Positions 60,201-63,727 of a stretch of DNA of 64,000 nt are shown one piece after another. Location: positions 60,861,829 through 60,925,828 of the forward strand of contig OW028573.1 in the NCBI GenBank assembly GCA_932294295.1, written 5' to 3'. Position 1 is the stretch's first letter, and the number at the start of each line of letters is the position of its first letter. Made by a program: the position numbers and the translations under genes. The notes under the pieces were generated by a model. It did not search any database and had not been told where the DNA came from. It was given only the letters and a program-made list of their open reading frames with translations. Source of the DNA: Alitta virens (taxonomy: Eukaryota; Annelida; Polychaeta; Phyllodocida; Nereididae).

Positions 60201-60291
60201 ACCACTGTCCACGGCACGGCCACACAGTAATTCAGTGTCAGAGTATCACAAAACTGCAAATAAGTCCAGGATGACGCATTCTAATGTGTAG
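6867..60291 (+). CDS. ROS1: ROS1/sevenless-type receptor tyrosine kinase, 44 joined exons (5' end incomplete)
   Basis: Single-pass receptor tyrosine kinase of the ROS1/Sevenless family. Its large extracellular part should bind a ligand and the cytoplasmic kinase should autophosphorylate and recruit SH2 proteins. The 44 exons listed below join with consistent phases to 7458 bases (2485 codons plus stop); human ROS1 has 2347 residues. Domains by residue: Cys-rich 1-87, FN3-1 87-190, FN3-2 190-293, propeller 1 about 294-587, FN3-3 587-693, propeller 2 693-961, FN3-4 961-1064, FN3-5 1064-1169, propeller 3 1169-1453, FN3-6 1454-1579, FN3-7 1579 to about 1680, FN3-8 to 1786, membrane helix about 1797-1818, kinase about 1890-2172, tail to 2485. 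All introns are GT-AG. Identity is secure from the kinase and the ectodomain order. The initiator Met and signal peptide of this longest form were not found. Introns with no entry of their own show nothing recognisable. Confidence 0.95.
6927..10039. other. ROS1 intron (3.1 kb)
   Basis: AT-rich intron. It holds a CTG-type trinucleotide tract at about 9038-9075 and a C homopolymer at about 9119-9132. The long frames over these (9027-9374 and overlapping ones) are products of the repeats. Nothing else recognised. Confidence 0.6.
9038..9075. repeat. (TGC)n microsatellite
   Basis: Interrupted TGC/CTG run in the first recognised intron, followed at 9119-9132 by a run of C. Confidence 0.85.
10040..10096 (+). 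CDS. ROS1: ROS1 exon b: Cys-rich N-terminus
   Basis: 57 bases, phase 0-0, acceptor TTTTGCAG and donor GTGAGC. Encodes [19 protein letters not shown] (residues 21-39). The spacing of the CxxxC pair before the next exon (CSTGC) parallels the human stretch that ends SEPCIQGC. Confidence 0.72.
11700..11880. repeat. Dispersed repeat, copy 1
   Basis: Shares an ordered set of blocks with 20695-20880: a TATAGCT/GCTTATAG start, ATCACCA/TACCACCA, a GGTAAATGT block, ATATATCATAAATATGT, and a GCCGTTTTTAAT end. Diverged by substitutions and small gaps. Likely an old non-autonomous element; family not recognised. Confidence 0.45.
12400..12464 (+). repeat. Possible tRNA-derived SINE head
   Basis: Contains AGTTCAAATCCCACT, close to a pol III B box, about 40 bases after an A-box-like TAGCCAAGTTG. 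There is no plausible full cloverleaf, so it reads as a SINE relic rather than a tRNA gene. Weak. Confidence 0.3.
13832..13866. repeat. (CTG)n microsatellite
   Basis: Interrupted CTG trinucleotide run inside the 11.6 kb intron; no coding context. Confidence 0.85.
19083..19232. repeat. Compound tetranucleotide microsatellite
   Basis: Begins as repeated CAAT units, grades into CATTCGAT and CATTCAAT units, then TTCATTCC, and ends as a pure TTCC run. The stepwise change of unit suggests expansion from a shared CATT core. Confidence 0.9.
20134..20393. repeat. TCTTA pentanucleotide satellite with higher-order unit
   Basis: About 260 bases of TCTTA repeats with variants TTTCA, TTGTCA and TCTCA. 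The variant block starting at 20141 recurs at 20248, giving a higher-order period of about 107 bases. The reverse complement of the motif appears as a GATAA tract at about 41936-41983, downstream in the same gene. Confidence 0.9.
20695..20880. repeat. Dispersed repeat, copy 2
   Basis: Second copy of the repeat at 11700-11880, in the same orientation and the same intron, about 9 kb away. Shared blocks include GGTAAATGT, ATATATCATAAATATGT and GGCCGTTTTTAAT. No terminal repeats or coding capacity seen. Confidence 0.45.
21413..21439. repeat. (TA)n dinucleotide run
   Basis: Pure TA run in the 11.6 kb intron, about 220 bases before the exon at 21659. Confidence 0.85.
21659..21718 (+). CDS. ROS1: ROS1 exon c: Cys-rich N-terminus
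   Basis: 60 bases, phase 0-0, acceptor CTTTCAG and donor GTAAGT. Encodes [20 protein letters not shown] (residues 40-59). It aligns well with the human ROS1 segment CIQGCHFWNSVDQKNCALKC, keeping all four Cys and the Trp position. Confidence 0.88.
21829..21849 (+). CDS. ROS1: ROS1 exon d: 21-nt micro-exon
   Basis: Very short exon, phase 0-0, between TTTTTTCAG and GTAAGT, encoding NGTAVYL (residues 60-66). Strong splice sites on both sides and correct phase. It has no human counterpart at this length and could be skipped without shifting frame. Confidence 0.6.
22043..22103 (+). CDS. ROS1: ROS1 exon e: end of Cys-rich N-terminus
   Basis: 61 bases, phase 0 in and phase 1 out, donor GTAAGA. Encodes [20 protein letters not shown] plus one base. 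The CxxxC pair matches human CRESCEVGC. The phase-1 end fits the phase-1 FN3 exon at 31245. Confidence 0.8.
25384..25917 (+). pseudogene. Non-LTR retrotransposon (LINE) relic, reverse-transcriptase fragments
   Basis: Two broken coding pieces on the plus strand. The first (from 25384) reads [20 protein letters not shown], a hallmark of the linker between endonuclease and reverse transcriptase in LINE ORF2 proteins. The second (from about 25585) has [33 protein letters not shown] and [20 protein letters not shown], matching the C-terminal part of such reverse transcriptases. The central catalytic region is missing and several stops interrupt the frame, so it is an internally deleted, dead copy. 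The exact clade (Jockey/CR1/L1-like) cannot be told. Confidence 0.75.
26985..27033 (+). CDS. Candidate alternative first coding exon with signal peptide (ROS1, short form 1)
   Basis: Two adjacent ATGs open [16 protein letters not shown], a short hydrophobic run typical of a signal peptide. A donor-like G|GTCAGT at 27033 leaves one base (phase 1), exactly what the FN3-1 exon at 31245 needs. Joined, the protein would start with this leader and continue [10 protein letters not shown] into FN3-1, dropping the Cys-rich exons. An in-frame stop lies just upstream, so it could only be a first exon. Inference from pattern and phase; chance occurrence is possible and the donor is not ideal. Confidence 0.35.
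27615..27682 (+). repeat. tRNA-like SINE head
   Basis: A-box-like TTAGCTCCGTTGG and B-box GGGTTCAAATA at tRNA-like spacing. No paired acceptor stem seen, so likely a SINE rather than a tRNA gene. Confidence 0.5.
27800..27868 (-). repeat. tRNA-like SINE head, opposite strand
   Basis: Read on the minus strand it has TGGTCGAGTGG (A box) and GCGGGTTCAATGC (B box). It faces the plus-strand copy at 27615, giving a convergent pair just left of the fold-back element. Confidence 0.5.
28019..28072 (+). repeat. Left terminal inverted repeat of fold-back element
   Basis: Pairs with 30165-30218 over 54 bases with about two mismatches; starts one base after the TTAA. Confidence 0.85.
28471..28605. repeat. 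Internal unit of fold-back element (copy 1 of 4)
   Basis: Unit contains AATATTAGTCCGATTTTCGT near its start and AAATATTAAGCGAGATAT near its end. Further copies lie at about 28695-28830, 28845-28980 and 29858-29992, 80-90% alike by eye. Confidence 0.75.
29296..29809. repeat. 257-base tandem duplication, two copies
   Basis: 29296-29552 and 29553-29809 are identical as far as I can read. The unit starts ACAATTACAAAAATATG and ends GCTCCCTGAA. It lies between internal units 3 and 4 of the fold-back element, so the duplication is recent relative to the element. Confidence 0.9.
30165..30218 (-). repeat. Right terminal inverted repeat of fold-back element
   Basis: Reverse complement of 28019-28072; abuts TTAA at 30219-30222. 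Confidence 0.85.
30285..30360 (+). repeat. tRNA-like SINE head
   Basis: Contains TTAGCTCAGTTCATTGAGTG (A box region) and CTGGGTTCAAGTAC (B box), just right of the fold-back element. Confidence 0.5.
30633..30718 (+). repeat. tRNA-like SINE head
   Basis: TGGCTGGTGTAATGGTTAG (A box) and AGGTTCAAACCCAGC (B box) about 50 bases apart; the latter is a full consensus-like B box. No complete tRNA fold recognised. Confidence 0.5.
31245..31471 (+). CDS. ROS1: ROS1 exon f: FN3-1, first part
   Basis: 227 bases, phase 1 in, phase 0 out, acceptor TTTTTTACAG. Encodes [17 protein letters not shown], then the FN3 strand VILTWMPG and the Tyr-corner-like HPHVIYQ. Aligns with the first human FN3. Its phase-1 start can accept either exon 22043-22103 or the candidate leader at 26985. 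Confidence 0.93.
31784..31865 (+). CDS. ROS1: ROS1 exon g: FN3-1, second part
   Basis: 82 bases, phase 0 in, phase 1 out, donor GTAAGT. Encodes [20 protein letters not shown], the last strands of FN3-1. Confidence 0.92.
32275..32586 (+). CDS. ROS1: ROS1 exon h: FN3-2
   Basis: 312 bases, phase 1-1: a whole FN3 domain in one exon. Shows [20 protein letters not shown] and [17 protein letters not shown], very like the second human FN3 (VEVSWDPPQFPGGPILGYNL). Confidence 0.95.
32787..32906 (+). CDS. ROS1: ROS1 exon i: linker into propeller 1
   Basis: 120 bases, phase 1-1, donor GTGAGT. Encodes [17 protein letters not shown], the first blade strand after FN3-2. Confidence 0.88.
33191..33238 (+). 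CDS. ROS1: ROS1 exon j: 48-nt micro-exon of propeller 1
   Basis: Phase 1-1, after CCCCCAAAG and before GTAAAG. Encodes [16 protein letters not shown]. It corresponds to the human stretch leading to HNITG, so is probably constitutive, though its length would allow skipping in frame. Confidence 0.75.
34131..34309 (+). CDS. ROS1: ROS1 exon k: propeller 1
   Basis: 179 bases, phase 1 in, phase 0 out. Encodes [20 protein letters not shown] and [15 protein letters not shown], typical YWTD-type blade strands matching human ISIDWLYQRMYFIMDE. Confidence 0.93.
35239..35333 (+). CDS. ROS1: ROS1 exon l: propeller 1
   Basis: 95 bases, phase 0 in, phase 2 out, donor GTGAGT. Encodes [18 protein letters not shown] and a [13 protein letters not shown] strand. 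Two Cys align with human VCVCDLENC. Confidence 0.9.
35954..36390 (+). CDS. ROS1: ROS1 exon m: propeller 1, largest ectodomain exon
   Basis: 437 bases, phase 2 in, phase 1 out. Contains [19 protein letters not shown], the blade [16 protein letters not shown] and GVFYWTDGQ with a canonical YWTD. Ends QPIP ahead of FN3-3, as in human (LHPLPG). Confidence 0.95.
36894..36980 (+). CDS. ROS1: ROS1 exon n: FN3-3, first part
   Basis: 87 bases, phase 1-1. Encodes [15 protein letters not shown] and [12 protein letters not shown], matching human QELSVLFGSHQALVQWKPP. Confidence 0.93.
37593..37994. mobile_element. MITE-like element with GGGCTGTACA ends
   Basis: Ends read CAGGGCTGTACA on the left and TGTACAGCCCTA on the right. 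The interior near 37900-37970 is rich in GATACGTATC-type palindromes. No clear target-site duplication and no coding capacity. The terminus recalls hAT-type MITEs, but this is only a guess. Confidence 0.5.
38724..38822. mobile_element. Small MITE-like hairpin, GCTGTTCC ends
   Basis: GCTGTTCC on the left pairs with GGAACAGC on the right, followed by CCTTAC. It resembles the ends of the element at 58689-58905. AT-rich interior; weakly supported. Confidence 0.35.
39684..39914 (+). CDS. ROS1: ROS1 exon o: FN3-3, second part
   Basis: 231 bases, phase 1-1. Encodes [34 protein letters not shown] and [13 protein letters not shown]. Human has AWQNWTYEVK and GPWSEPS at the same places. Confidence 0.95.
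40449..40565 (+). CDS. ROS1: ROS1 exon p: propeller 2 start
   Basis: 117 bases, phase 1-1, donor GTGAGT. Encodes [20 protein letters not shown], the first blade of propeller 2. Confidence 0.92.
   Translation, partial: HLSRLFCWLLMISSSTRSTWMAPGVKIFLICPRSMGRS
40772..40941 (+). CDS. ROS1: ROS1 exon q: propeller 2
   Basis: 170 bases, phase 1 in, 0 out. Encodes [20 protein letters not shown] and [19 protein letters not shown], matching human LAFEWLGHFLYWAGKTYVI. Confidence 0.94.
41468..41817 (+). CDS. ROS1: ROS1 exon r: propeller 2
   Basis: 350 bases, phase 0 in, 2 out. Shows [20 protein letters not shown] and [20 protein letters not shown], clearly homologous to human MVVDSVGGYLYWTTLYSVES and the following blade. 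Confidence 0.95.
41936..41983. repeat. (GATAA)n pentanucleotide microsatellite
   Basis: Reverse complement of the TCTTA satellite at 20134-20393. Located in the short intron before exon 42173. Confidence 0.9.
42173..42339 (+). CDS. ROS1: ROS1 exon s: propeller 2 end
   Basis: 167 bases, phase 2 in, 1 out, donor GTAGGT. Encodes [20 protein letters not shown]; human has ALMYYSGRLFWINGFRIITT. Confidence 0.94.
42468..44047. mobile_element. Fold-back element with AATGGCC-rich inverted termini
   Basis: Left arm (about 42468-42600) has spaced GGCC units such as AATGGCCAAC, ACGGCCAATTA and CATAATGGCCA. The right arm (about 43932-44047) carries the same units in reverse complement (ATTGGCCGCC, TTATGGCCATTATG, TTTGGCCGTATTGACC). 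The interior has three copies of a unit with TTTCCAGAGCAGAACTCTG (near 42690, 42812 and 43128). No transposase frame. Target duplication not clear. Confidence 0.65.
44110..44142 (+). repeat. tRNA-like B-box segment
   Basis: CTGAAGGTCCCAGGTTCGAG, repeated in reverse complement near 44497-44520 (TTCGAACCAGGGACCTTCAG). Likely two SINE ends in inverted orientation. Confidence 0.4.
44480..44520 (-). repeat. tRNA-like B-box segment, opposite strand
   Basis: On the minus strand CTGAAGGTCCCTGGTTCGAA, a near copy of the segment at 44110-44142. Confidence 0.4.
45895..45985 (+). CDS. Candidate alternative first coding exon with signal peptide (ROS1, short form 2)
   Basis: ATG at 45895 (a second in-frame ATG at 45913) opens [10 protein letters not shown], a hydrophobic core [15 protein letters not shown] and a small polar STSEN: basic n-region, h-region and c-region of a classical signal peptide. 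The frame ends at AATG|GTAAGA, a good donor in phase 1, and the next exon (47319) enters in phase 1. Joined, the leader runs into [11 protein letters not shown] at the start of FN3-4. The product would lack the first two propellers and FN3-1 to 3 but keep propeller 3, the membrane helix and the kinase (about 1555 residues). No transcript evidence is available here. Confidence 0.45.
47319..47497 (+). CDS. ROS1: ROS1 exon t: FN3-4, first part
   Basis: 179 bases, phase 1 in, 0 out, donor GTGAGG. Encodes [20 protein letters not shown] and [20 protein letters not shown]. Human aligns at FQILWNGPPAVDWGVVFYS. Confidence 0.94.
47869..47998 (+). CDS. ROS1: ROS1 exon u: FN3-4, second part
   Basis: 130 bases, phase 0 in, 1 out, donor GTAAGT. 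Encodes [20 protein letters not shown] and a Cys pair in CTHWVC. Confidence 0.93.
48226..48344. repeat. (TCTA)n tetranucleotide microsatellite
   Basis: TCTA run grading into TCTG and TCCA variants, in the short intron before exon 48472. Confidence 0.9.
48472..48722 (+). CDS. ROS1: ROS1 exon v: FN3-5, first part
   Basis: 251 bases, phase 1 in, 0 out. Shows [32 protein letters not shown] and FGKKYYFR. Human: VPSAPENPRIF and FRWNKPKHENGVLTKFEI. Confidence 0.95.
49130..49193 (+). CDS. ROS1: ROS1 exon w: FN3-5, second part
   Basis: 64 bases, phase 0 in, 1 out, donor GTGAGT. Encodes [20 protein letters not shown], closing FN3-5. Confidence 0.9.
49554..50105. repeat. 275-base tandem duplication, two copies
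   Basis: Copies start at 49554 and 49829 (AATAACTTGTAAAAATTG) and each ends GGATTTACAA. By eye they differ at one base (CTCCACAAATT against CTCCCCAAATT). Lies within the intron before exon 50281; no coding sense. Confidence 0.95.
50281..50474 (+). CDS. ROS1: ROS1 exon x: propeller 3 start
   Basis: 194 bases, phase 1 in, 0 out. Encodes [20 protein letters not shown] and [18 protein letters not shown]. The donor GTGGTG is weak. A GTG one codon later is also in phase, so the exon could end at 50477. Confidence 0.88.
50847..51040 (+). CDS. ROS1: ROS1 exon y: propeller 3
   Basis: 194 bases, phase 0 in, 2 out. Encodes [20 protein letters not shown], matching human ITIDWISRHLYFALKES. The acceptor GAAG lacks a strong pyrimidine tract. 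Confidence 0.93.
51448..51583 (+). CDS. ROS1: ROS1 exon z: propeller 3, with furin-like RRKR
   Basis: 136 bases, phase 2 in, 0 out, donor GTGAGT. Encodes [20 protein letters not shown] and ends [10 protein letters not shown]. The basic run RRKR (51563-51574) fits the furin consensus R-X-K/R-R and sits in an inter-blade loop. Confidence 0.93.
52086..52245 (+). CDS. ROS1: ROS1 exon aa: propeller 3
   Basis: 160 bases, phase 0 in, 1 out. Encodes [19 protein letters not shown] and [13 protein letters not shown]. Human aligns at QCSCNVTEF and LEGCQCWRVI, so the CxC pairs are conserved. Confidence 0.95.
52426..52596 (+). CDS. ROS1: ROS1 exon bb: propeller 3 end
   Basis: 171 bases, phase 1-1, donor GTTTGT (atypical). 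Encodes [20 protein letters not shown] and [10 protein letters not shown]; human ends this module SSVMQPFPD. Confidence 0.92.
52814..53031 (+). CDS. ROS1: ROS1 exon cc: FN3-6, first part
   Basis: 218 bases, phase 1 in, 0 out. Encodes [20 protein letters not shown] and [12 protein letters not shown]. As in human (TSLTIRLPLA), the usual FN3 core Trp is replaced. Confidence 0.92.
53341..53497 (+). CDS. ROS1: ROS1 exon dd: FN3-6, second part
   Basis: 157 bases, phase 0 in, 1 out. Encodes [20 protein letters not shown], matching human LIEDLQPFSTYMIQIAVKNYY. Confidence 0.95.
53888..54135 (+). CDS. ROS1: ROS1 exon ee: FN3-7, first part
   Basis: 248 bases, phase 1 in, 0 out. Encodes [39 protein letters not shown] and [11 protein letters not shown]. 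Confidence 0.93.
54258..54434 (+). CDS. ROS1: ROS1 exon ff: FN3-7 end and FN3-8 start
   Basis: 177 bases, phase 0-0. [20 protein letters not shown] ends FN3-7; [20 protein letters not shown] begins FN3-8 (human LQFNWKAPLNVNLIRFWVEL). Confidence 0.93.
54545..54740 (+). CDS. ROS1: ROS1 exon gg: FN3-8, second part
   Basis: 196 bases, phase 0 in, 1 out. Encodes [20 protein letters not shown] and YTFKTA, matching human YNVRVVVVYKTGE and SFKTKA. Confidence 0.94.
54921..55016 (+). CDS. ROS1: ROS1 exon hh: transmembrane helix
   Basis: 96 bases, phase 1-1. Encodes [12 protein letters not shown] and the hydrophobic [19 protein letters not shown]. It follows FN3-8 directly. The ninth, juxtamembrane FN3 of human ROS1 has no counterpart, and the 180-base intron before this exon is too short to hide one. 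Confidence 0.95.
55167..55305 (+). CDS. ROS1: ROS1 exon ii: cytoplasmic juxtamembrane segment
   Basis: 139 bases, phase 1 in, 2 out. Starts [18 protein letters not shown], basic after the membrane helix, and ends TNALYAI, matching human ANACYAI. Confidence 0.94.
55528..55563 (+). CDS. ROS1: ROS1 exon jj: 36-nt juxtamembrane micro-exon, probable cassette
   Basis: Phase 2-2, acceptor TATGCAG and donor GTAAGT. Encodes [13 protein letters not shown] with two Tyr. It inserts 12 residues between ALYAI and VPTEEDI, where human ROS1 has none (CYAIHTLPTQEEI). Skipping restores the human spacing and keeps the frame. Confidence 0.82.
56059..56221 (+). CDS. ROS1: ROS1 exon kk: kinase N-lobe, P-loop and catalytic Lys
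   Basis: 163 bases, phase 2 in, 0 out. Contains the glycine loop [12 protein letters not shown] and ends exactly on the VAVK lysine (56219-56221). Human: [12 protein letters not shown] and VAVK. Donor GTTAGT. Confidence 0.96.
56540..56734 (+). CDS. ROS1: ROS1 exon ll: kinase helix C to hinge
   Basis: 195 bases, phase 0-0. Encodes [20 protein letters not shown] with the helix-C Glu, then [17 protein letters not shown] with the hinge ELMEGGDL as in human ROS1, including the Leu gatekeeper. Confidence 0.96.
57218..57513 (+). CDS. ROS1: ROS1 exon mm: catalytic and activation loops
   Basis: 296 bases, phase 0 in, 2 out. Contains HRDLAARN (from 57311), DFG (57383-57391) and the activation loop [16 protein letters not shown], with the three tyrosines of ROS1/insulin-receptor-type kinases. 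All catalytic residues are intact. Confidence 0.97.
57830..57964 (+). CDS. ROS1: ROS1 exon nn: kinase C-lobe
   Basis: 135 bases, phase 2-2, donor GTATGT. Encodes [20 protein letters not shown] and [13 protein letters not shown]; human has ILIWEILTLGHQPYPAHSN. Confidence 0.95.
58058..58185 (+). CDS. ROS1: ROS1 exon oo: kinase C-lobe end
   Basis: 128 bases, phase 2 in, 1 out. Encodes [20 protein letters not shown], with the conserved CW and RPTF that close the kinase domain. Confidence 0.95.
58548..58646 (+). CDS. ROS1: ROS1 exon pp: C-terminal tail
   Basis: 99 bases, phase 1-1, donor GTGAGA. Encodes [20 protein letters not shown] and SNVYLSMS. Diverged from human; accepted on splice sites and phase. 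Confidence 0.85.
58689..58905. mobile_element. MITE-like hairpin with poly-G/poly-C arms
   Basis: Left arm GGCTGTTCCATTTTA, a G run and GGTGGACCTG; the right arm is their reverse complement (CCAGGTCCACCC, a C run, AAATGAAACAGCCC). The termini recall the small hairpin at 38724-38822. Lies in the intron between two tail exons. No clear target-site duplication. Confidence 0.6.
59378..59430 (+). CDS. ROS1: ROS1 exon qq: C-terminal tail
   Basis: 53 bases, phase 1 in, 0 out. Encodes [18 protein letters not shown]. Confidence 0.85.
59530..60291 (+). CDS. ROS1: ROS1 last coding exon: tail with three ITIM-like tyrosines
   Basis: 762 bases to the TAG at 60289-60291; 253 residues. Three motifs of form [I/V]-x-Y-[A/S]-[D/E]-[L/I]: ITYADL (59683-59700), IIYAEL (59797-59814) and VVYSDI (59893-59910), with tyrosines 38 and 32 residues apart. 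Also a proline-rich [11 protein letters not shown] (possible SH3 site), Ser-Pro and Arg-Ser clusters ([17 protein letters not shown]), and CSSW repeated in CSSWQDMQ and CSSWHNRR. Human ROS1 ends in comparable LNYMVL and LNYACL motifs. The rest of the tail is not conserved. Confidence 0.93.
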   Translation, partial: NYSLGRRSCQSTDSQGYLRPLATHPRPKYLELLAEGDLGLRGQGDGAISPPITYADLSKNTIDSDLDSDNPSAINSDAVPLAAAPEAPGIIYAELDRNKNGLHPPVQGRPPPSPASRPQKPVVYSDIVPNKSGHNSDLDLSRMSRSNSSDLVSRSPRRPSLRGERSPSTSLDSLLAANVPSCSSWQDMQNADSDCSSWHNRRSPSNNVVLLPPPMTPTRSRSPSPLSTARPHSNSVSEYHKTANKSRMTHSNV

Positions 60292-61046
60292 AAGAACACA
60301 ACACAACTGCTTATGATGTGCTCTTTATGAACTCTAGCCATAGATTGTTTAGCTTATTAATATTAATATTAATATTGGAATGAAGTGTCTCAGACAGTGA
60401 TTATCTGGCACCTATAGATGTTTATAATGTCAGGATGTATGTTGTTGGGTTAATCTGCAATGTCTGTCGAAAGATGGGTAATTGACTGGTAGAATCCTAT
60501 ATGGCAGCATTGATGAGAGATGCTAGAATTCCTTGTGTCTCTGATTGTGCATGTTGTAAATTATTTATAATTGTGTACTATATATTATATTGTTGTACAT
60601 AAGAGTACATAAGAGTATTTGAAATATGGTCAGTATTCTAAGGTCATTCTCCAGTCTTCGCACAGAATGTTGACTCAACGATGACAGTACCTAAATCGTG
60701 GCACAGAATAATCTTGCCTATAGGTGCTTGTCTAGGTACGGCTGGCCTCTCACAAATGCACTGCTCTGACCCCCCAATCTCACCCGTTAGTCTTGGGTCC
60801 AACAGTCGTTTAGTCTTGCGGTGATATGTATTTTGTCTGTGATTGCCAATGTATATGCTGTCCTTTTATTCTCAGAGTAAATTTTAAACTAATCTGTTGG
60901 ATCTGACGGTATAATTCTAGGATTCAACATCAATATAATTTAATTATTAATTATATTACAAGTTTTATTCTCAGTCACCTCAATTGATGTTAATTATTGT
61001 TATTTTTTTATGAGGTTTAGGCTTTTAGTAAATTTAATTATCTTTA

Positions 61047-61270
61047 GGCCACGGTTTTTGGATCTTTCGTTTCTCGACACCGCCGGCCAAACTTTTGCAG
61101 TGCCGCTCAATTAATAAATCAATGGATATGGTATATCCATTGATTTATTAATTGAAAAAAACTGATAAAAAAAATACTTTATGGGTTTTTTTTTCTATTT
61201 TCCGACCGACCGTCTCGTGAAAAACGGTCTGAGAAAGTTCCGAGAAACATAAGATCCAAAAACCGTGGCC
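61047..61270. mobile_element. MITE in the ROS1 3' UTR, with internal palindrome
   Basis: Terminal inverted repeats start GGCCACGGTTTTTGGATCTT and run about 32 bases with one indel. TTA lies on both sides (61044-61046 and 61271-61273), consistent with a TA/TTA target. Near the left third is a perfect 23-base inverted repeat (61107-61129 with 61133-61155, loop GGT). Non-coding. Confidence 0.75.
61107..61155 (+). repeat. Perfect 23-base hairpin in 3' UTR
   Basis: Arms 61107-61129 and 61133-61155 are exact reverse complements around GGT. The left arm contains AATAAA. Confidence 0.85.
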
Positions 61271-62132
61271 TTAGTTATTGTTATTAATGAGGTCTTGCTT
61301 TTAGTAAATTTATCTCGATATTGTTCAAGTATATATGTAAATTTACATTATTGGTTAAAATTCAATTGTGGAGTCTTATTTTCTACATTAAGGTTTTCCG
61401 AATTGTAAAAAGAAAAGTAGTTACCATGGGTAAAACTCATTGCCGGCATAATGGGACTGTTAATTCTTGCGAATTTCCACTTCAAATTTAATTATCCTAT
61501 GACCAATTAGGAATTTACATATACGTAACTGTACAATGCCTAAAAACATTTTGGGTTGTGTTTTTTTAATGTAACTTCATTTAATCAAAATTATTAATTG
61601 TTAAATTATGCATTATATGGCATACAAGCTTGTAGAAGTATAACATTGTAATGGTGTCACTTGCACTAATAAGAATTTCTTAATCTCCTTGCTATGTTTC
61701 ATGTACGATATTATATTGCAGTGCCCAGTATTTTTTCAATTTGCCTTTTGACAGTGTTGACCTGTTGATGCAGGAATTTGTCCTGGCTACAATGCATAAG
61801 ACGGGCTTTTACCTGCAGAATATGATGCCTTTGATATTTATTTAATAAGTGCCAAAACTATGTACATTTGTGTATTCTTCACCAATCGCTGAAGTTAAAT
61901 TGGTTAATATGTTACCAAATTATTTCAATAATCACGGTTTTATCTTTTTTAAACATTCGGGGCTAGCTTCCCTCCAAATTTCATATCGTGTTGTACATAG
62001 GCAGAGGATTGTAAATATTTACTTCATTATTTATGAAAACTCAATATTATTAATATATTTATAAGCACTGTCTACACAAATTATATTTTCCTAAAACTGA
62101 ATATATTGTAATAATTTATCATAATGTACATA

Positions 62133-62138
62133 AATAAA
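62133..62138 (+). terminator. ROS1 poly(A) signal AATAAA
   Basis: Canonical hexamer with a T/G-rich stretch 12-22 bases downstream. Best candidate for the distal end of the ROS1 mRNA. Confidence 0.65.
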
Positions 62139-62259
62139 AGCACAATTTAATGTTTTGTTGAGGAAGATTAAATTTCTTCGTGTCAATTGCAACTGTCTTG
62201 TTTTTCTTTATGCCAAACTTGAGATCTCTTTTGTGTGTAGGAAAGAATAACAAATCCAG

Positions 62260-63727
62260 TAGTTTATATAAACTTCAGTTTATTTGCAAGAGCACACCAA
62301 TTACTTTCCTGGATACATCAATACTTTTCCAAAACAGTCACTAGAGATGTGCATTGTCCTATCACCAATATGGTTAAATGACGAGTAATTTTATGTTTGT
62401 TGCAATGCTTACAAGTTTTATGAATTACGTAGAAGTTAAGATAAGATACAAGATTTTACTTAATTGGTTGTATAAATAGGAAGCGTTTTTAAGATGCTTT
62501 TACGGTTTCAGATTATTTATAAATGATTCAGGTCATGTGTAGAAACTGGGAAAATTCTACAAGCATAAAACTTGATACCTGTCATGTCTGCCCACATCGG
62601 GGTGACGTCGATCTGACCTTGGCGACGCTGTGCTGACGCCATTCCGATGCCGTGCTGGGGATCCTAGCACTCAAATAAACATAAACTTTAGGGAATATTT
62701 ACAATAGAAACACTAAATAAGATTACTAATCTAATTCTCTTGAATGCATGCACTGACATGTACCAACACAAGTCAGTTAAATGAGACGAAGGTAGCATCA
62801 AATATAAATCATAACAACAAGTAGGCTTATGTTTTGTCATTACTTTGTTAACATGACTAGAATGTAATTTAAGAGAAAACGGTAGCTTTCATATTGGTTA
62901 TGTACATTTTTCAGTTGCACTTCAATATACCACAACACAAATATGCGCAACTTAATTAATAATCGTTTAGGTGGATGTTCATAATGTGGTAAATATCAGT
63001 AAGTGGTATTTTTAATACATCACAAAGTCTGTAATAGGCCTAGACAAAATTTGAATTAATTTCTCCAACACCTCTTCACAAACTGAATGATAGCTTTAAA
63101 TAAAAGGGATTTCCCATATTTCAATTAGTACAATCTAAATCATTACTCTAACCCTTGCAACACAAAGCCCTACAAACAACCATTTCACAGTAAATATCAA
63201 CAGTAGATCCAGCACACTAATTACATACAACAAGCATTTAATGCAACAATTTAGAAAGCTAATATTCTCAATGTACTTCCCAAATGCTTAATTCACCATG
63301 TTTGTCTTGCCATCCCAAGGCTTATCAATACAGCACATGTAAAAAAATCACAATAGCATGCCGCTTATAAACACATCAGAATTTATGATAAGGAACACAG
63401 TGATTTCAAGAACAGAAAACTTGTGTATATTATATAAACCATGTTGCATCTATGGTCAACAAAAGATTACTAGACTGCGTAGCCAGCCAATTTTACAAAT
63501 TTGCATATCAAAAAATAAAATGTATACCTTAACATTAAAAAATTATCGGAAGCTATAACAAACAATTCCAAAGCTGCATTTGATTTCAACAATGTTAACG
63601 AATATATGTCATAAAACGAACTTTCGGTTCCCATGAATATGTACATCCTTCAATAAAATAATTGATTCATCTATATAGGTTGGGAAGGTAGGTGGGTATA
63701 CTACATTGCCTAGTCGTTGCGCCAGGT
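62260..63727 (-). other. TOLLIP: TOLLIP 3' UTR (predicted)
   Basis: Non-coding stretch from the TOLLIP stop codon to the minus-strand poly(A) signal. AT-rich except for a GC-richer patch at about 62580-62680. Extent inferred from the hexamer only. Confidence 0.5.
62279..62284 (-). terminator. TOLLIP poly(A) signal AATAAA (minus strand)
   Basis: TTTATT on the plus strand, AATAAA on the minus strand; the most downstream canonical hexamer before the ROS1 poly(A) site. Cleavage would fall near 62255-62265. Confidence 0.5.

Larger units (their letters stand above)
60292..62150 (+). other. ROS1: ROS1 3' UTR
   Basis: From the stop codon to just past AATAAA at 62133-62138, which is followed by a GT-rich TGTTTTGTTG at 62151. 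About 1.86 kb, AT-rich. Contains a MITE (61047-61270) that itself carries an AATAAA (61113-61118), so a shorter UTR is possible. Confidence 0.6.
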
